Assembly: GCF_002197845.1 (NCBI RefSeq)
Contig: NZ_NIDE01000017.1
Location: 310,001 to 374,000 of the forward strand
Direction: 5' to 3'
Length of the DNA: 64,000 nt
Origin: Fimbriiglobus ruber
GTDB lineage: Bacteria > Planctomycetota > Planctomycetia > Gemmatales > Gemmataceae
The notes beneath the pieces were generated by a model that worked only from the letters and a program-made list of their open reading frames with translations, was not told the origin of the DNA and ran no database searches. Positions 37,717 through 46,682 of the stretch are shown here, in pieces. The translations under genes were made by a program, and so were the position numbers. How positions within the stretch are numbered: the stretch's first letter is position 1; the number at the start of each line of letters is the position of its first letter.

Positions 37717-38931
37717 ATGGCTTGGCTCGAACGGCGGGGCGAACGATTCCGGGTGGTCTTTCGCTTCCACGGAAGCAAGTACCACGTCAACCTAAAGGCT
37801 ACCGATCCGAAGGACGCCGATTGCTGCCTCGCGCGATTGGAGGAAAACCTCCGGCTCGTTGAGCGGGGGCGGTTGACCGTCCCGGCAGGGGCTGATATCG
37901 GCCTCTTCCTCCTTACCGACGGTATTCTTGAGCAACCGGTCAAACTTCTCCGCCCGGTCCGACTGGCCGAGATGTTCGAGACTTACCGGACACAGTTCAC
38001 CGCCGGGGCAAAGGAACCCATCACCCGGGAAATGGAGAACATCCACCTAAACCATCTCACCCGGCTCATCGGCGGGGAGACGCCCGTGGCGGCGGTAACC
38101 GCGGGTCTCATCCAGCAGTTCGTCGACGCCCGCAGTTTAGAACTACACCAGGGGCACCCGATCAAAGCGAAAACGGTCAAGAAGGCGATCGCCACACTCC
38201 GGTTCGTCTGGAACTGGGCATACCGGCGAGGGCAGGTCTTGACTAAGTTCCCGGACACAGAGTTGGTCTTTACGAAGGAGAAGCAACCCGAGCCGTTTCG
38301 GACCTACGACCAGATTCGGGCGATCCTCGCCCGTGGCGAGGTCGACAGTCGACGGGAACGCGAACTCTGGGACGGCTTGTTCCTCGACCCTGGGCAGGTG
38401 GCCGAGGTACTCGAGTACATCCGCCGGAAGCCGAACACGAAGTACCTGCACCCCTTCATCGTGACAGCCGCCTACACGGGTGCCCGGCGGAGTGAGCTAT
38501 TCCGTGCTTTGGTCGAGGACTTTGACTTCGGCGCCAAGCTGGTTCTTCTGCGGGAAAAGAAGCGGAGCCGGGACAAGGAAACGTTCCGCACGGTGGACAT
38601 GACGCCTCGGGTTGAGGCGGTCATGCGGGCGTACTTCGCCGACGGCCATCCGGGCGGGGCGTTCGCGTTCTGCTCAACGGCGGGCCGGATGCTCACCGAC
38701 GGACAGACCTGGAAGGCGTTTCGGAGCGGGGTGAAAGGGTCGAAGTGGCACGTACTCCGCGGCTACCACGCTTTCCGCCATAGCTTCGCCTCAAACTTGG
38801 CGGCGGCCGGGATCGACCAGCGGGTGATCGACGAGTTGATGGGGCACACCACGGTCGAGATGCAGAAGCGTTACCGGCATCTGTTCCCGGATCAGCGGCG
38901 GGCAGCACTGTTGAACGTATTCGGCGGGTGA
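37717..38931 (+). CDS. Tyrosine recombinase (site-specific integrase)
   Basis: 404 residues from ATG 37717. The N-terminal arm-binding domain (MAWLERRGERFRVVFRFHGSKYHV) and the core-binding SAM-like domain (about 100-190, HLTRLIGG, KTVKKAIATLRFVWNWAYRRG) precede the catalytic domain. Catalytic residues: R257 (TGARRSEL), H351-xx-R354 (YHAFRHSF), H377 (LMGHTT), nucleophile Y386 (KRYRHLFPDQR). Such enzymes integrate elements, often at tRNA 3' ends, and a complete tRNA-Ser lies 2.1 kb upstream with only the MITE and the DDE element between. GGGTGCACTA directly overlaps its start. A 19-bp hairpin follows. Likely the integrase of the polymerase-bearing element. Confidence 0.92.
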   Translation: MAWLERRGERFRVVFRFHGSKYHVNLKATDPKDADCCLARLEENLRLVERGRLTVPAGADIGLFLLTDGILEQPVKLLRPVRLAEMFETYRTQFTAGAKEPITREMENIHLNHLTRLIGGETPVAAVTAGLIQQFVDARSLELHQGHPIKAKTVKKAIATLRFVWNWAYRRGQVLTKFPDTELVFTKEKQPEPFRTYDQIRAILARGEVDSRRERELWDGLFLDPGQVAEVLEYIRRKPNTKYLHPFIVTAAYTGARRSELFRALVEDFDFGAKLVLLREKKRSRDKETFRTVDMTPRVEAVMRAYFADGHPGGAFAFCSTAGRMLTDGQTWKAFRSGVKGSKWHVLRGYHAFRHSFASNLAAAGIDQRVIDELMGHTTVEMQKRYRHLFPDQRRAALLNVFGG

Positions 38932-39005
38932 TACCCTCGCTCGCGTCGTAATCCGGTCAATCTAGCCCACATTTCTCACTAAATGGGAAAACCCGGGGTT
39001 CGATT

Positions 39006-39047
39006 GTGAGCGGTAAGTGGTTGTTGGTACAACCACTTACCGCTCAC
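39006..39047. repeat. Perfect 19-bp hairpin after the integrase
   Basis: GTGAGCGGTAAGTGGTTGT at 39006-39024 and its exact reverse complement at 39029-39047 leave a 4-base loop. There is no T-run. Its symmetry and tight loop suggest a bidirectional transcription stop, or a structure recognised as single-stranded DNA. It separates the integrase from the control genes. Confidence 0.7.
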
Positions 39048-39257
39048 GAGCCGAGCCTTCGGGTCGTGACAGTGTCTATCCCGTCGTTCCTCGCCTTTCA
39101 AAACCGCGGTTTCAGGATTCGGTCGCAACCCGCCGGACCCTAGACCGCACTGGCTTCGCCTACTTGCGGTCGGGCGAGCTACGATCTCTCGGAAATTATT
39201 GCACGCAGGCAGGGTTCCGTGGCCGACCTGCTATCCCGCCTGCGTGGGTAGAACGAG

Positions 39258-39662
39258 TCAGCGGATCGGGAGTAGACCGTCCCGTTGGTAGCGGAGGAGT
39301 TCGGCGTGGCTGACGACCCAAGCCGCATGCGGACCCCGTCCGCTGCCTCGCTTCTCGGCCAGAATTCGCTTCAGTCGGCACCACTCGCGGACGGTATACT
39401 CTTTCCTGCCGAGTAGGTTTGCGACCTTAGCGGTCGTGTACCAGTCCTTGGCGATCTTTTGCTGGACAAGAGTCTGGATCGCGGCGTCGATGGCGGCAAG
39501 GCGATTCAAGACATCACGAAGAGTCGGAATGCTAGGATCCACGGGCCACTCCTCGCGGGTGTGTTCGTGTGCATTGGTGAAAATCTCTATCCGTGGAATG
39601 CGGCGCGTGACGAGGGGTGAGGTCACGGCCTTGCGACTTGAGGACGGCGCGGCCGCCATCAA
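39258..39662 (-). CDS. Excisionase-like HTH protein
   Basis: 134 residues. The C-terminal 60 residues form a MerR/Xis-type winged helix (HTH_17): DWYTTAKVANLLGRKEYTVREWCRLKRILAEKRGSGRGPHAAWVVSHAELLRYQ, read here in pieces of one helix-turn-helix plus wing. The first 60 residues include a short coiled segment (LNRLAAIDAAIQTLVQQKI). Proteins of this kind direct integrase towards excision, or repress. It lies 327 bp after the convergent integrase gene. The function as excisionase is inference from fold and context. Confidence 0.75.
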   Translation of the reverse strand: MMAAAPSSSRKAVTSPLVTRRIPRIEIFTNAHEHTREEWPVDPSIPTLRDVLNRLAAIDAAIQTLVQQKIAKDWYTTAKVANLLGRKEYTVREWCRLKRILAEKRGSGRGPHAAWVVSHAELLRYQRDGLLPIR

Positions 39663-39858
39663 GGATTTGACGGATCACTCGGCGACATCATCACCCGCCG
39701 GCCATTGGCGGGCGCGGTGGTCGTCCGGGATCATGGGGCCGTCCCGGCCGTATGACCGCGGGGTTTTACTGGCGGGCCTTATGGGCCGGCCAGAACCCGG
39801 GGGTGCGAAACGGCGAGTAAGCACCTGCACAGCCCGCCGTCCGTCAGGGGGCATTGCC

Positions 39859-40718
39859 CTACCTGAAGCGGCGGACGACTAACAGGCAGACGGCTACGAC
39901 ATCGCGGTAATTCACGGACGCCATCGGGGTATATCGATACCCCGTCGGCCTCGGCGCCTTGTTAGTCAGGGGAGTGTCGGGTTTCTCCGGATTTCGATAC
40001 CCGATCTCTTTCGACACCGTGAGTCCCCGGGACGTTTCTTCAATGATGGTCCGTTCGACTTTCCAAGATTCGTCGTTGGTCTGTCGTCCCTCCTCCTGTT
40101 CGGCAAAGTGTTCAAAGGTCATGGCTTTCAGCCGGTCGGGCATGCGGTCCTCGTCCCCCCCCTCGGCCGAAAAGAACTCCAGTAACGCTAGCCGGATCGT
40201 CTGTCCGGATTTGAACCGTACGGCGCACCATTGCAACCCGAGATCCTCGGGGGGGGAAACAGCGTCCGATCGGTTTCCATTAAGAGAAGGTCGCCGGCCC
40301 GGAATCCGTTCCCACTCCGAAGGACGGGTTCGGTCCTCGGGAGTTTCAGCCAGTACCGCGACGGGGAGTACAAATCCGTCAGGCCGTCGACCCTATCCTC
40401 AGTCAGTAACGGATCGCCGTCAGTCGGCGGCCGCGAGAGACATCCGGACGCGACCGGAAGAGCCGACGCTCCGGACGGGTGTCCGACACCTGACAGTAAC
40501 CACCCCGAATTCACGTCCGGTAGCCTCGCGATCGCCTCGAGCATACGGCGGCCAGGCGGACTCTGACCGCTCACGATTTTAATTAGCCCCGTCAACGAAA
40601 CGTTCGCGGCTTTCGCCATTCGCGACCGATTACCGTCGTAGCGGTTGCGGAGCAGCCATGTCACCCGGCCGCCTGGGGTGGACCACTCGTCCGGCTTTTC
40701 TGGCGTGAGGCGCGGCAT
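39859..40718 (-). pseudogene. XRE-type repressor with a frame break in a C8 tract
   Basis: From 40718: VTWLLRNRYDGNRSRMAKAANVSLTGLIKIVSGQ is an XRE helix-turn-helix (residues 18-52), followed by LPDVNSGWLLSGVG, the usual end of CI-like N-domains. A C-terminal part follows with YWLKLPRTEPVLRSG and GDLLLMETDR, resembling the S24/LexA fold only weakly. At eight Cs (about 40247-40254, minus) the frame would end at 40188. Losing or gaining bases there opens EDLGLQWCAVRFKSGQ and continues to 39859, giving about 285 residues. A slippery C8 tract could make this gene phase-variable, or it is a base-calling error. It is divergent from the polymerase gene and probably controls it. Confidence 0.65.
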
Positions 40719-41165
40719 AAAAAAATCCTGGCGTGAATAACTGGGCTTGCATATTGTAACAACTGGGCAAGGTTGTGGAAGCCCTTTCGGCCCACGACTA
40801 CGAACGTGACATTTCGTTGGAGTCGCGTTGCGACTTCGGACTGAAAGCCGACATTCCCGAGCCCGGGAGCATCCAGATCCCCATTCACGATCGGGCGAAA
40901 GCGAGGCCTGCGGCCGAGCGACTCGACCCGGATCTGTGGGGGCTTGAGGATTGCGGGGGACATCAGACGGCCCTGGCCCTCGCCACGCCCAATTTCCGCG
41001 AACCAGACGGAGATAGCGCCAGGCGCTTCCGTCGACGGCGGTTCTGACGACCTCCGGCGAGTCGGGACGGCTGCTGCGTGCGGCCGGCGCGTCAACAACC
41101 CATGACCTACCGGCCGCCGGTCAAGACCTCCCGGCCACATCAACGATCTGACATTGGAGAAAAAC
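40719..41165. promoter_or_regulatory. Divergent control region between repressor and DNA polymerase
   Basis: About 450 bp. AACTGGGC occurs at 40739-40746 and 40761-40768, exactly 22 bp apart (two helical turns), just upstream of the repressor start; the centre reads TTGCATATTGTAACA. These are good operator candidates for the XRE protein. A GTG-started frame at 40775-41047 (90 residues) has no recognisable feature. The polymerase leader (41100-41165) has no obvious promoter. Confidence 0.5.
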
Positions 41166-44144
41166 GTGCAAGCACCCGAGAAGTGGAACACGTGGGCCGG
41201 GTTGGCGGCCCAGAAGACCGTTCTTCTGGCCGTCGATACCGAGTTCGAGCGGACCCAGACGCTTACGGTTCAGTTCGCCATGCGGCTTGGCAATCGGGTC
41301 CGGGTGCAGCTCTATCATTCGCCGGACATCCCTCCTCCACCTTCCGGTTGCTTCGGAACGCCATTCACCGAGCGTTTCTCGACGCGGGTGGAAGTCCTCC
41401 GACCGAAGCCTATCTCGGCCGATCTGTCCCCTGCCCGGGTAGTGACCGACCTGTTGGGACTGCCGACGGCCGGCTTCCTGTCGCGATACGAGGGCGATGC
41501 CCGCCGCCCACTGACGCCGTGGAAAGCGGCCCCTGCGGCACGGCCTGACCGGCTCCCTCGGGTCAACATCGTAATGGTGGGACACTTCCTCCGGGCCGAC
41601 CTCCTGCGAGCGTTCGGGCGGAATTTCTACACAACGCTGCTCGCACCTCTCGACCGACCCCCGGCAGTGGCGCTCCGGGACAGCCGGGTACTCGCGTTCG
41701 CAGGTACCGGGGGTGCCGCCGAGCGATTCACCGATCCAGTGGTCGAATACGTGAATGATGGCAATCTGTACGAGCTGCGATTGGGTACGATGGACACCAA
41801 CTGCGTGTGCGGACAAACGAAGCTCGACGACTTGGGACGCTCGTACGTGGGGGTGTCCAAGGACGGGTCGGTCGCTGACGCGGACAAGGCGAGAATGAAG
41901 ACTCTGTTTTGCGATCCCGCGCGGACCGCGGATGTGTACCGCTACGCGGCGCAGGACGCGGTGATTACACTCCTCGTCGCGGAGGGTATGGCGAAACAGC
42001 ACGCGTGCCTGTACGAGCATTTCAAAATTCCGCCTGGGGACATCCCGCCGATGCAAGGCACGCCGGGGCTCAGGGTGGCAAATCTAGTCCTCCACCACGC
42101 CCGGTTAACCGCCGCCGGTTCAAAATCGCTCGGGGCCGACGGCCCTGCCGAGCCGGCCGGGCTCAACAAGTTGAAACAACAGGCCCGCCGTGGCTCGGCC
42201 GCTACGCTGTCGGACGGTCGGGTCAGTCGGTACGGACAGCAGACTGGAGATACACACGGTGGATTGCTCCAGTCGCGTACCCCGTACCAATTTTTCCACG
42301 AGTCAGAGGGGCAGTTCCGAGACCTCGACCTGAAAAGCTGCTACCCGGCCGTTATCCGCCCGATGGTCGTATACCTCGGCCGCCCGGTGGTCCTCGAACC
42401 CGGCCATGCGACCTGGACCCTGAAGCGGGCGGTCGAGTACCTTCTGAAGCACGCCGATGGCGAGTACGCCTGGTTCGTGAAGGCGAGCGGGCAGATCGAG
42501 GGGTTTGAGAACACCCTGGTCCAGTCGACGATTGACGGGCTGACGAACGACAACTACCGGGGACGAGGTCGGGACCGGGCCGCACGCAACGCGAACGTGA
42601 CCCGTATGGACAAGAAAGGTCGAGATGGGCTGCGTGGGCACGTCGACGACCGAAAGTACACGGCACTATTCACCGACGAGGTGAACGCCGGGGTAGTGAC
42701 CTGGGCGACTTGGTTGATGATCCAAGCCTTGCCCCAGGTCGCCCGGCGGCAATATGAAATGTTGCGGGCCGAGACGATCGTTTTCTACCCCCGGAAGTTG
42801 GCAGCCGGGACGGGTGCAGAGTTCGACGAACTGGTGAAGAAATACCGGAAGGCCGGTCACGCGGTCGACTGGAAACAGGAACTCGATCTCCACAACATGA
42901 TCCTCCACACGGTCCAGGATCTAGACGAAAAGTACGTTAGCCTTCGTTATCGAGTCGGGGAGTTGACGAATCGCCTCGTCGATCTCCGCGAGCAGTCGGG
43001 CAAGGACACGGCCGAAGGCCTGTTGTATAAGACTCTTGCGAATACCGTGTACGGGGCCTTCGCCTCGCCATTTCTGCCGACGAGCAACCCGGTGGCCGGG
43101 AACGTGATCACGAGTACCGCACGCGCTCTGGCTTACGCGATGACACAGGCCCTCAACGCCCACTTGGTTATTACCGATGGAGTACTTTATCGCCGCGATC
43201 GGGTTCCGGCCGACATGTACGCCGCCCGCCTCCGGCAATCATCCGACTACCCACTCCTCCACGCGGCCGACGGCCCGTTCGTGAGGGCGGACGACATCCC
43301 CGAAGACGACGCGGATTTCACCGATTGGTATGTCGATCACGCGCTGCAGTTTTTCGGTGTGGCGGGCCGTCCCGAATACGAGTCACTGTTCCGTCTCCAC
43401 GACATGAGTCACAAGAAACTACCGGACGGCGGCTCCGCATTCGACGGGATCTTTGTCGATGGGAGTGCGAACTATGCCAAATTGGTACGGGAGGAGGTCG
43501 GGGGGTGGCGGGTCGCGGAAATGAAGGCCCGGGGCTTCGGCCGCCCCGAGAAGGATGAATTAAAGAAGTGGTTAATCCATGTTTACGAGAGCGACCAATT
43601 TATCGCGCCGCCGCCGGTGGTCCAAGGGGGCATACTTTTGTCCCTCGGGGACGCTCTGACCCGAGCCGCGCACGCGAACGCTTCACACGGTCGGCGGGCT
43701 ATCGTCCCGCTCGGCCTCAAGCAGCTCTCTTTCTCTACGTACAAACTGATCAAGCCGTCGGCCTTCGTGTTCCGCAACGCACGGCAACGCGATCGGATGT
43801 TCAAGGACTGGCAGCGGTTGCACCAGATGACCGAGTGCGGGCCGGAGCTGCTGGCCCGGCGGCGTACGTTCCGGGGGAGCTTAACGGACGTGGCGAAGGC
43901 ATTGTTTGAACTGATCCGTGGAGGCAGCGAGCGGTTGAACGGTTTGAACATTGACAAACTGTGGCAACCGGGATGCGTCGGGCGACTACACGCGGACGAA
44001 GTCAAAAAGCTGCGGCAAAAAGCATCCTCACAGTTCTCGATATCACTGGTCGACGCGACAAGAGTATTGCCCCTTACCGGCTTGGTGGTCGACCGCAAGT
44101 CGCTGGCCTCGATTAAGGAGGCGATTAGTCGAATCCATGGCTGA
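41166..44144 (+). CDS. Family-B DNA polymerase of a mobile element (protein-primed/piPolB-like)
   Basis: About 992 residues. GTG 41166 is preferred because GGAG stands 7 bp before it; TTG 41154 adds four codons (residue numbers here count from 41154). The 3'-5' exonuclease domain has Exo I D28-T-E30, Exo II around H144-F145 and D149, Exo III Y264 and D268. A THGGLLQSR segment replaces the YxGG motif. Polymerase motif A is DLKSCYP (D392, Y397), motif B K626-TLA-N630-TVYG, motif C ITDG (T674-D675-G676) where most family-B enzymes have DTD. The 230-residue gap between A and B is long enough for TPR-type insertions. The enzyme should replicate the element. Protein-primed or primer-independent PolB are the closest candidates. 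It is divergent from a repressor and lies 2.2 kb after an integrase. Base use matches its neighbours. Confidence 0.88.
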   Translation: MQAPEKWNTWAGLAAQKTVLLAVDTEFERTQTLTVQFAMRLGNRVRVQLYHSPDIPPPPSGCFGTPFTERFSTRVEVLRPKPISADLSPARVVTDLLGLPTAGFLSRYEGDARRPLTPWKAAPAARPDRLPRVNIVMVGHFLRADLLRAFGRNFYTTLLAPLDRPPAVALRDSRVLAFAGTGGAAERFTDPVVEYVNDGNLYELRLGTMDTNCVCGQTKLDDLGRSYVGVSKDGSVADADKARMKTLFCDPARTADVYRYAAQDAVITLLVAEGMAKQHACLYEHFKIPPGDIPPMQGTPGLRVANLVLHHARLTAAGSKSLGADGPAEPAGLNKLKQQARRGSAATLSDGRVSRYGQQTGDTHGGLLQSRTPYQFFHESEGQFRDLDLKSCYPAVIRPMVVYLGRPVVLEPGHATWTLKRAVEYLLKHADGEYAWFVKASGQIEGFENTLVQSTIDGLTNDNYRGRGRDRAARNANVTRMDKKGRDGLRGHVDDRKYTALFTDEVNAGVVTWATWLMIQALPQVARRQYEMLRAETIVFYPRKLAAGTGAEFDELVKKYRKAGHAVDWKQELDLHNMILHTVQDLDEKYVSLRYRVGELTNRLVDLREQSGKDTAEGLLYKTLANTVYGAFASPFLPTSNPVAGNVITSTARALAYAMTQALNAHLVITDGVLYRRDRVPADMYAARLRQSSDYPLLHAADGPFVRADDIPEDDADFTDWYVDHALQFFGVAGRPEYESLFRLHDMSHKKLPDGGSAFDGIFVDGSANYAKLVREEVGGWRVAEMKARGFGRPEKDELKKWLIHVYESDQFIAPPPVVQGGILLSLGDALTRAAHANASHGRRAIVPLGLKQLSFSTYKLIKPSAFVFRNARQRDRMFKDWQRLHQMTECGPELLARRRTFRGSLTDVAKALFELIRGGSERLNGLNIDKLWQPGCVGRLHADEVKKLRQKASSQFSISLVDATRVLPLTGLVVDRKSLASIKEAISRIHG

Positions 44145-44183
44145 AACTGACGATGAAAGTGCAAAACGGATTATAACGTTGTG

Positions 44184-44236
44184 CGAAGTACGCCAAAACC
44201 GACACACCTCATTCGTGTCGGTTTTGGCGTACTTCG
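44184..44236 (+). terminator. Perfect 22-bp hairpin after the polymerase gene
   Basis: Arms at 44184-44205 (CGAAGTACGCCAAAACCGAC..) and 44215-44236 are exact reverse complements with a 9-base loop, starting 40 bp after the stop codon. There is no T-run, but position and stability suggest transcription arrest, or an element-end structure. Confidence 0.65.
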
Positions 44237-44266
44237 GGACCATCGGCTGAAATGACTGCTTTACTT

Positions 44267-44315
44267 GGGGTATGCGGGGCATCGGCCGGCGGCCGGCCGA
44301 TGCCCCGCATACCCC
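44267..44315 (+). repeat. Second perfect 22-bp hairpin
   Basis: Arms 44267-44288 (GGGGTATGCGGGGCATCGG..) and 44294-44315 are exact reverse complements with a 5-base loop, only 30 bp after the previous hairpin. Almost entirely GC, so extremely stable. It may mark the end of the polymerase module. Confidence 0.65.
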
Positions 44316-44689
44316 CCCCGCCACGCCAGCGCGTGGGTTCCACCGGCCGAATGCTCGCCCTATCTGCCACCACCGTGCGAGCCCTCGTGTCACGTCGCCG
44401 TGCGAGCCGTTCCCCCCGTCGCCTCAATCTTCCAGGATCCTCGCCCGCTGTGTCTCCAGCACACCAAGCCCGCGATTCGTTCGCACCCGTGACGATCCTC
44501 GTGTCGCATGACCGCCCCCACCTTGCCAGTGGGCCACCATCCCGATCGGCACCGAATCCGTAGCCCGGGGGAGGGGTCGTGATACTGGTCCTCTTGGCGG
44601 TCGAACCGGCGCCCTGGAGTTGAGCCTGCGGGCTGCCGTGGGGGCCGAGTGAGACGGGGGCTGTTGCACGCGCACCGGCAGCGGTGGTT
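44316..44689. other. Region without a recognised gene
   Basis: About 370 bp after the hairpins. Open frames exist but are basic and low in complexity and resemble nothing. It may be the decayed start of the recombinase fragment that follows. Confidence 0.3.
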
Positions 44690-45006
44690 GGTCCGGACTG
44701 TTTAGAGCCGGACCGGTTCCCGACGAGCGTATGACGTGGTTGACCCGGTGAACTGATTGGTGGTCGGGAGCTGGAGCGGGAGTGGTTAGAGAAGTTGGCC
44801 GAGCGGGGGTGGTTGGGCGAGGGCCACGCCCGGCTCCAGGCCGGCCGACCGCGGCTTCTGAGCGGGTGCGAGTCGAAGCATATCCGGGTCCTGGTGACCG
44901 ATGCTGGGCCTATGGTAGAGCCAGATCGCTACCGGAGGCGATCGGCGAGGCATCGTCCGGCTGTTGGTCATGTCCGCGAACTGAGCGGGGTCGGGAACGC
45001 GGCCAC
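44690..45006 (+). pseudogene. Serine recombinase C-terminal coiled-coil fragment
   Basis: Codons spell RRAYDVVDPVN*LVVGELEREWLEKLAERG and RLQAGRPRLLSGCESKHIRVLV, matching the coiled segment of the intact recombinase at 54-56 kb (CEPENRLVARTLEQRWDELL, RTQPRVLGEADRDRVRQLA). Contains a stop and frame changes. The IS5 element cuts it at 45007. Confidence 0.6.
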
Positions 45007-45009
45007 TAA

Positions 45010-46007
45010 GAGCCTGTTTGGGAATCTATGGGATTTGGGTGGTGGTGGTGGTGTCGGTCTGGAGAAGATCTCGACTCGGGGGTATAGGCCGGTCAGCCCA
45101 ATGGCCGCTTTCCCCGGAGGGATCATGCGAACGGGTTACCCGACCGACCTGACCGAGTCCGAATGGGCTCTCGTACAACCGTTCGTCCCGCCCCCGACGG
45201 GAGCCGGGGCTCCCCGAACGGTGAACTTCCGATCCGTCCTGAACAGCATCCTGTATCTCAATCGGACCGGTTGCCAGTGGCGGATGTTGCCGAACGATTT
45301 GGGCACCCCATGGCAGACGGTGTACGCGTATTTCGCCACGTGGAAGCGGAACGGGACATGGACCCGGCTGAATGCCGCGTTGGCCGCCCAGGTCCGGGTA
45401 GCCGAAGGCCGGCCGGACCCGACCCCGAGTGCGACGTGCATCGATAGCCAATCCGTCAAGGGGACGGAATGCACGGAAAACCCCGGATATGATGGGGGAA
45501 AGAAGATCCAGGGGCGGAAGCGGCACATCCTGACGGACACGCTCGGGTTGCTGTTGGTGGTCGTCGTGACGGCGGCCAACGTGGACGACGGAGCGGCCGC
45601 CGCGACCGTCCTCGGGCGACTCGATCCCGGGGTGTATTCGCGGGTCCGGGCGGTGTTCGCCGACCAGAAGTATCACAACCATGCGTTCGAGGCGTGGTTG
45701 TCCGGTCACCGCCCGGGGGTGCGGTTGGAGATCTCGTCCCGCCCCCCGGGGGCGACCACCTTCCAGCCGTTGCGGGTCCGATGGGTGGTCGAGCGGACGT
45801 TCGCGTGGATCGGACGGTGTCGGCGGAATAGCAAGGATTACGAGCGGACCGAATCGTCGAGCGAGGCCATGGTCCAGGTCAGCAGCATCCGACTCATGCT
45901 TCGTCGCCTGAATAAGTGTGCCTAACGACAGACGGCGAATGACGGCCCAGAATACCTAAACTACGAGTGCAGACGGATGTAGATAGCCAGGATTCCCAAA
46001 CAGGCTC
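45010..46007 (+). mobile_element. IS5-family insertion sequence
   Basis: Perfect terminal repeats GAGCCTGTTTGGGAATC at 45010 and inverted at 46007, with TAA duplicated on each side (45007-45009, 46008-46010). About 1 kb with one intact gene. Confidence 0.92.
45125..45925 (+). CDS. IS5-family transposase, intact
   Basis: 266 residues from ATG 45125, chosen because GGAGGG precedes it and MRTGYPTDLTESEWALVQPFVPP is the usual IS5 start; the open frame extends further up into old recombinase sequence. DUF4096-type N-domain (NSILYLNRTGCQWRMLPNDL), then DDE_Tnp_1 core: ATCIDSQSVKGTE (first Asp), RAVFADQKYHNHAFEAWL (second Asp) and RWVVERTFAWIGRCRRNSKDYER (Glu and basic helix). Probably active, with perfect ends and target duplication. 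Confidence 0.92.
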   Translation: MRTGYPTDLTESEWALVQPFVPPPTGAGAPRTVNFRSVLNSILYLNRTGCQWRMLPNDLGTPWQTVYAYFATWKRNGTWTRLNAALAAQVRVAEGRPDPTPSATCIDSQSVKGTECTENPGYDGGKKIQGRKRHILTDTLGLLLVVVVTAANVDDGAAAATVLGRLDPGVYSRVRAVFADQKYHNHAFEAWLSGHRPGVRLEISSRPPGATTFQPLRVRWVVERTFAWIGRCRRNSKDYERTESSSEAMVQVSSIRLMLRRLNKCA

Positions 46008-46010
46008 TAA

Positions 46011-46670
46011 CTCCAGCACCGGGGGTGGGCGGGCGCCCGGACGTTCCGCGCGGTCATCGGTCGACTACACCGGATGATCCCGTTGAGCGAGGTCGGGGCT
46101 CGGCCGGGCGCTGCCCGCGATTTACCCTCCCCGCTGTTGGCCGCGAACCGTGCCCGGTTCTGTTCGTACTGATCCCACGAGATGGATGCCGGGACCTTGT
46201 CCTTATCCATGCACACCTACTCTTGCGGCTGGTGCCCGGTCGCACACGTACCGCCACGGGTATAGATCGGGTGCCGAAGCATCTGGTTCAGGGCACTCGT
46301 CGGGGGCACTGTCACACCTGCCGGTCCTTCTCCGGGTTTTTATGCACAAGGTATCCACGGGGTGTTCTTCGCCGGCTGGATGGCGTGGGTCTTGGTCGCC
46401 GACCCGAGTTCGACGAACGTGGCGAACGCCACGGTGAAGGCCGACCAGACCCGTTCGACCAGGTGCAGGGCGATCCCCGTCGAGGGACCGGAGATACCCT
46501 GTGGGAGTGCTGGTGAACTTTTTCCCTCGCTAGATCTAGTTCACCATGCCCTGGTGCATTCGGGCTTTCAATACGTGAAGGTCAGCCTCGGACATTCCAC
46601 ATCAGCCGCGCCCGGGTTGGTATTCTCGAAGCACACCGCCGAGCGATCGGCGGCGTGTTTGCCATCGTGA
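46011..46670 (-). pseudogene. Serine recombinase, decayed middle part
   Basis: On the minus strand the codons from about 46600 read SEADLHVLKARMHQGMVN* then GYL.., LNQMLRHPIYTRGGTC, CMDKDKVPASISWDQYEQNRARFAANSGEG and LNGIIRCSR. These follow the order in the intact recombinase at 54-56 kb (MMNEAELHVLKQRMHQG, IRQILRHPIYAGAYRYG, FPAYISWERFEANQLRLAANRS, GVVRCGRCG). Several stops and shifts are present. Confidence 0.65.
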
Positions 46671-46682
46671 CGGACTAGTTTG

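Noticed and set aside
40775-41047. 90-residue GTG-started plus frame
   Set aside because: No Shine-Dalgarno, no similarity I can recognise; mentioned under the control region only.
40661-41191. 176-residue minus frame upstream of the repressor
   Set aside because: Overlaps the repressor start and polymerase leader; no recognisable feature. The divergent control region explains the space better.
44252-44563. 103-residue frame after the polymerase
   Set aside because: Runs through a perfect 22-bp hairpin and is basic and low in complexity; not a believable protein.
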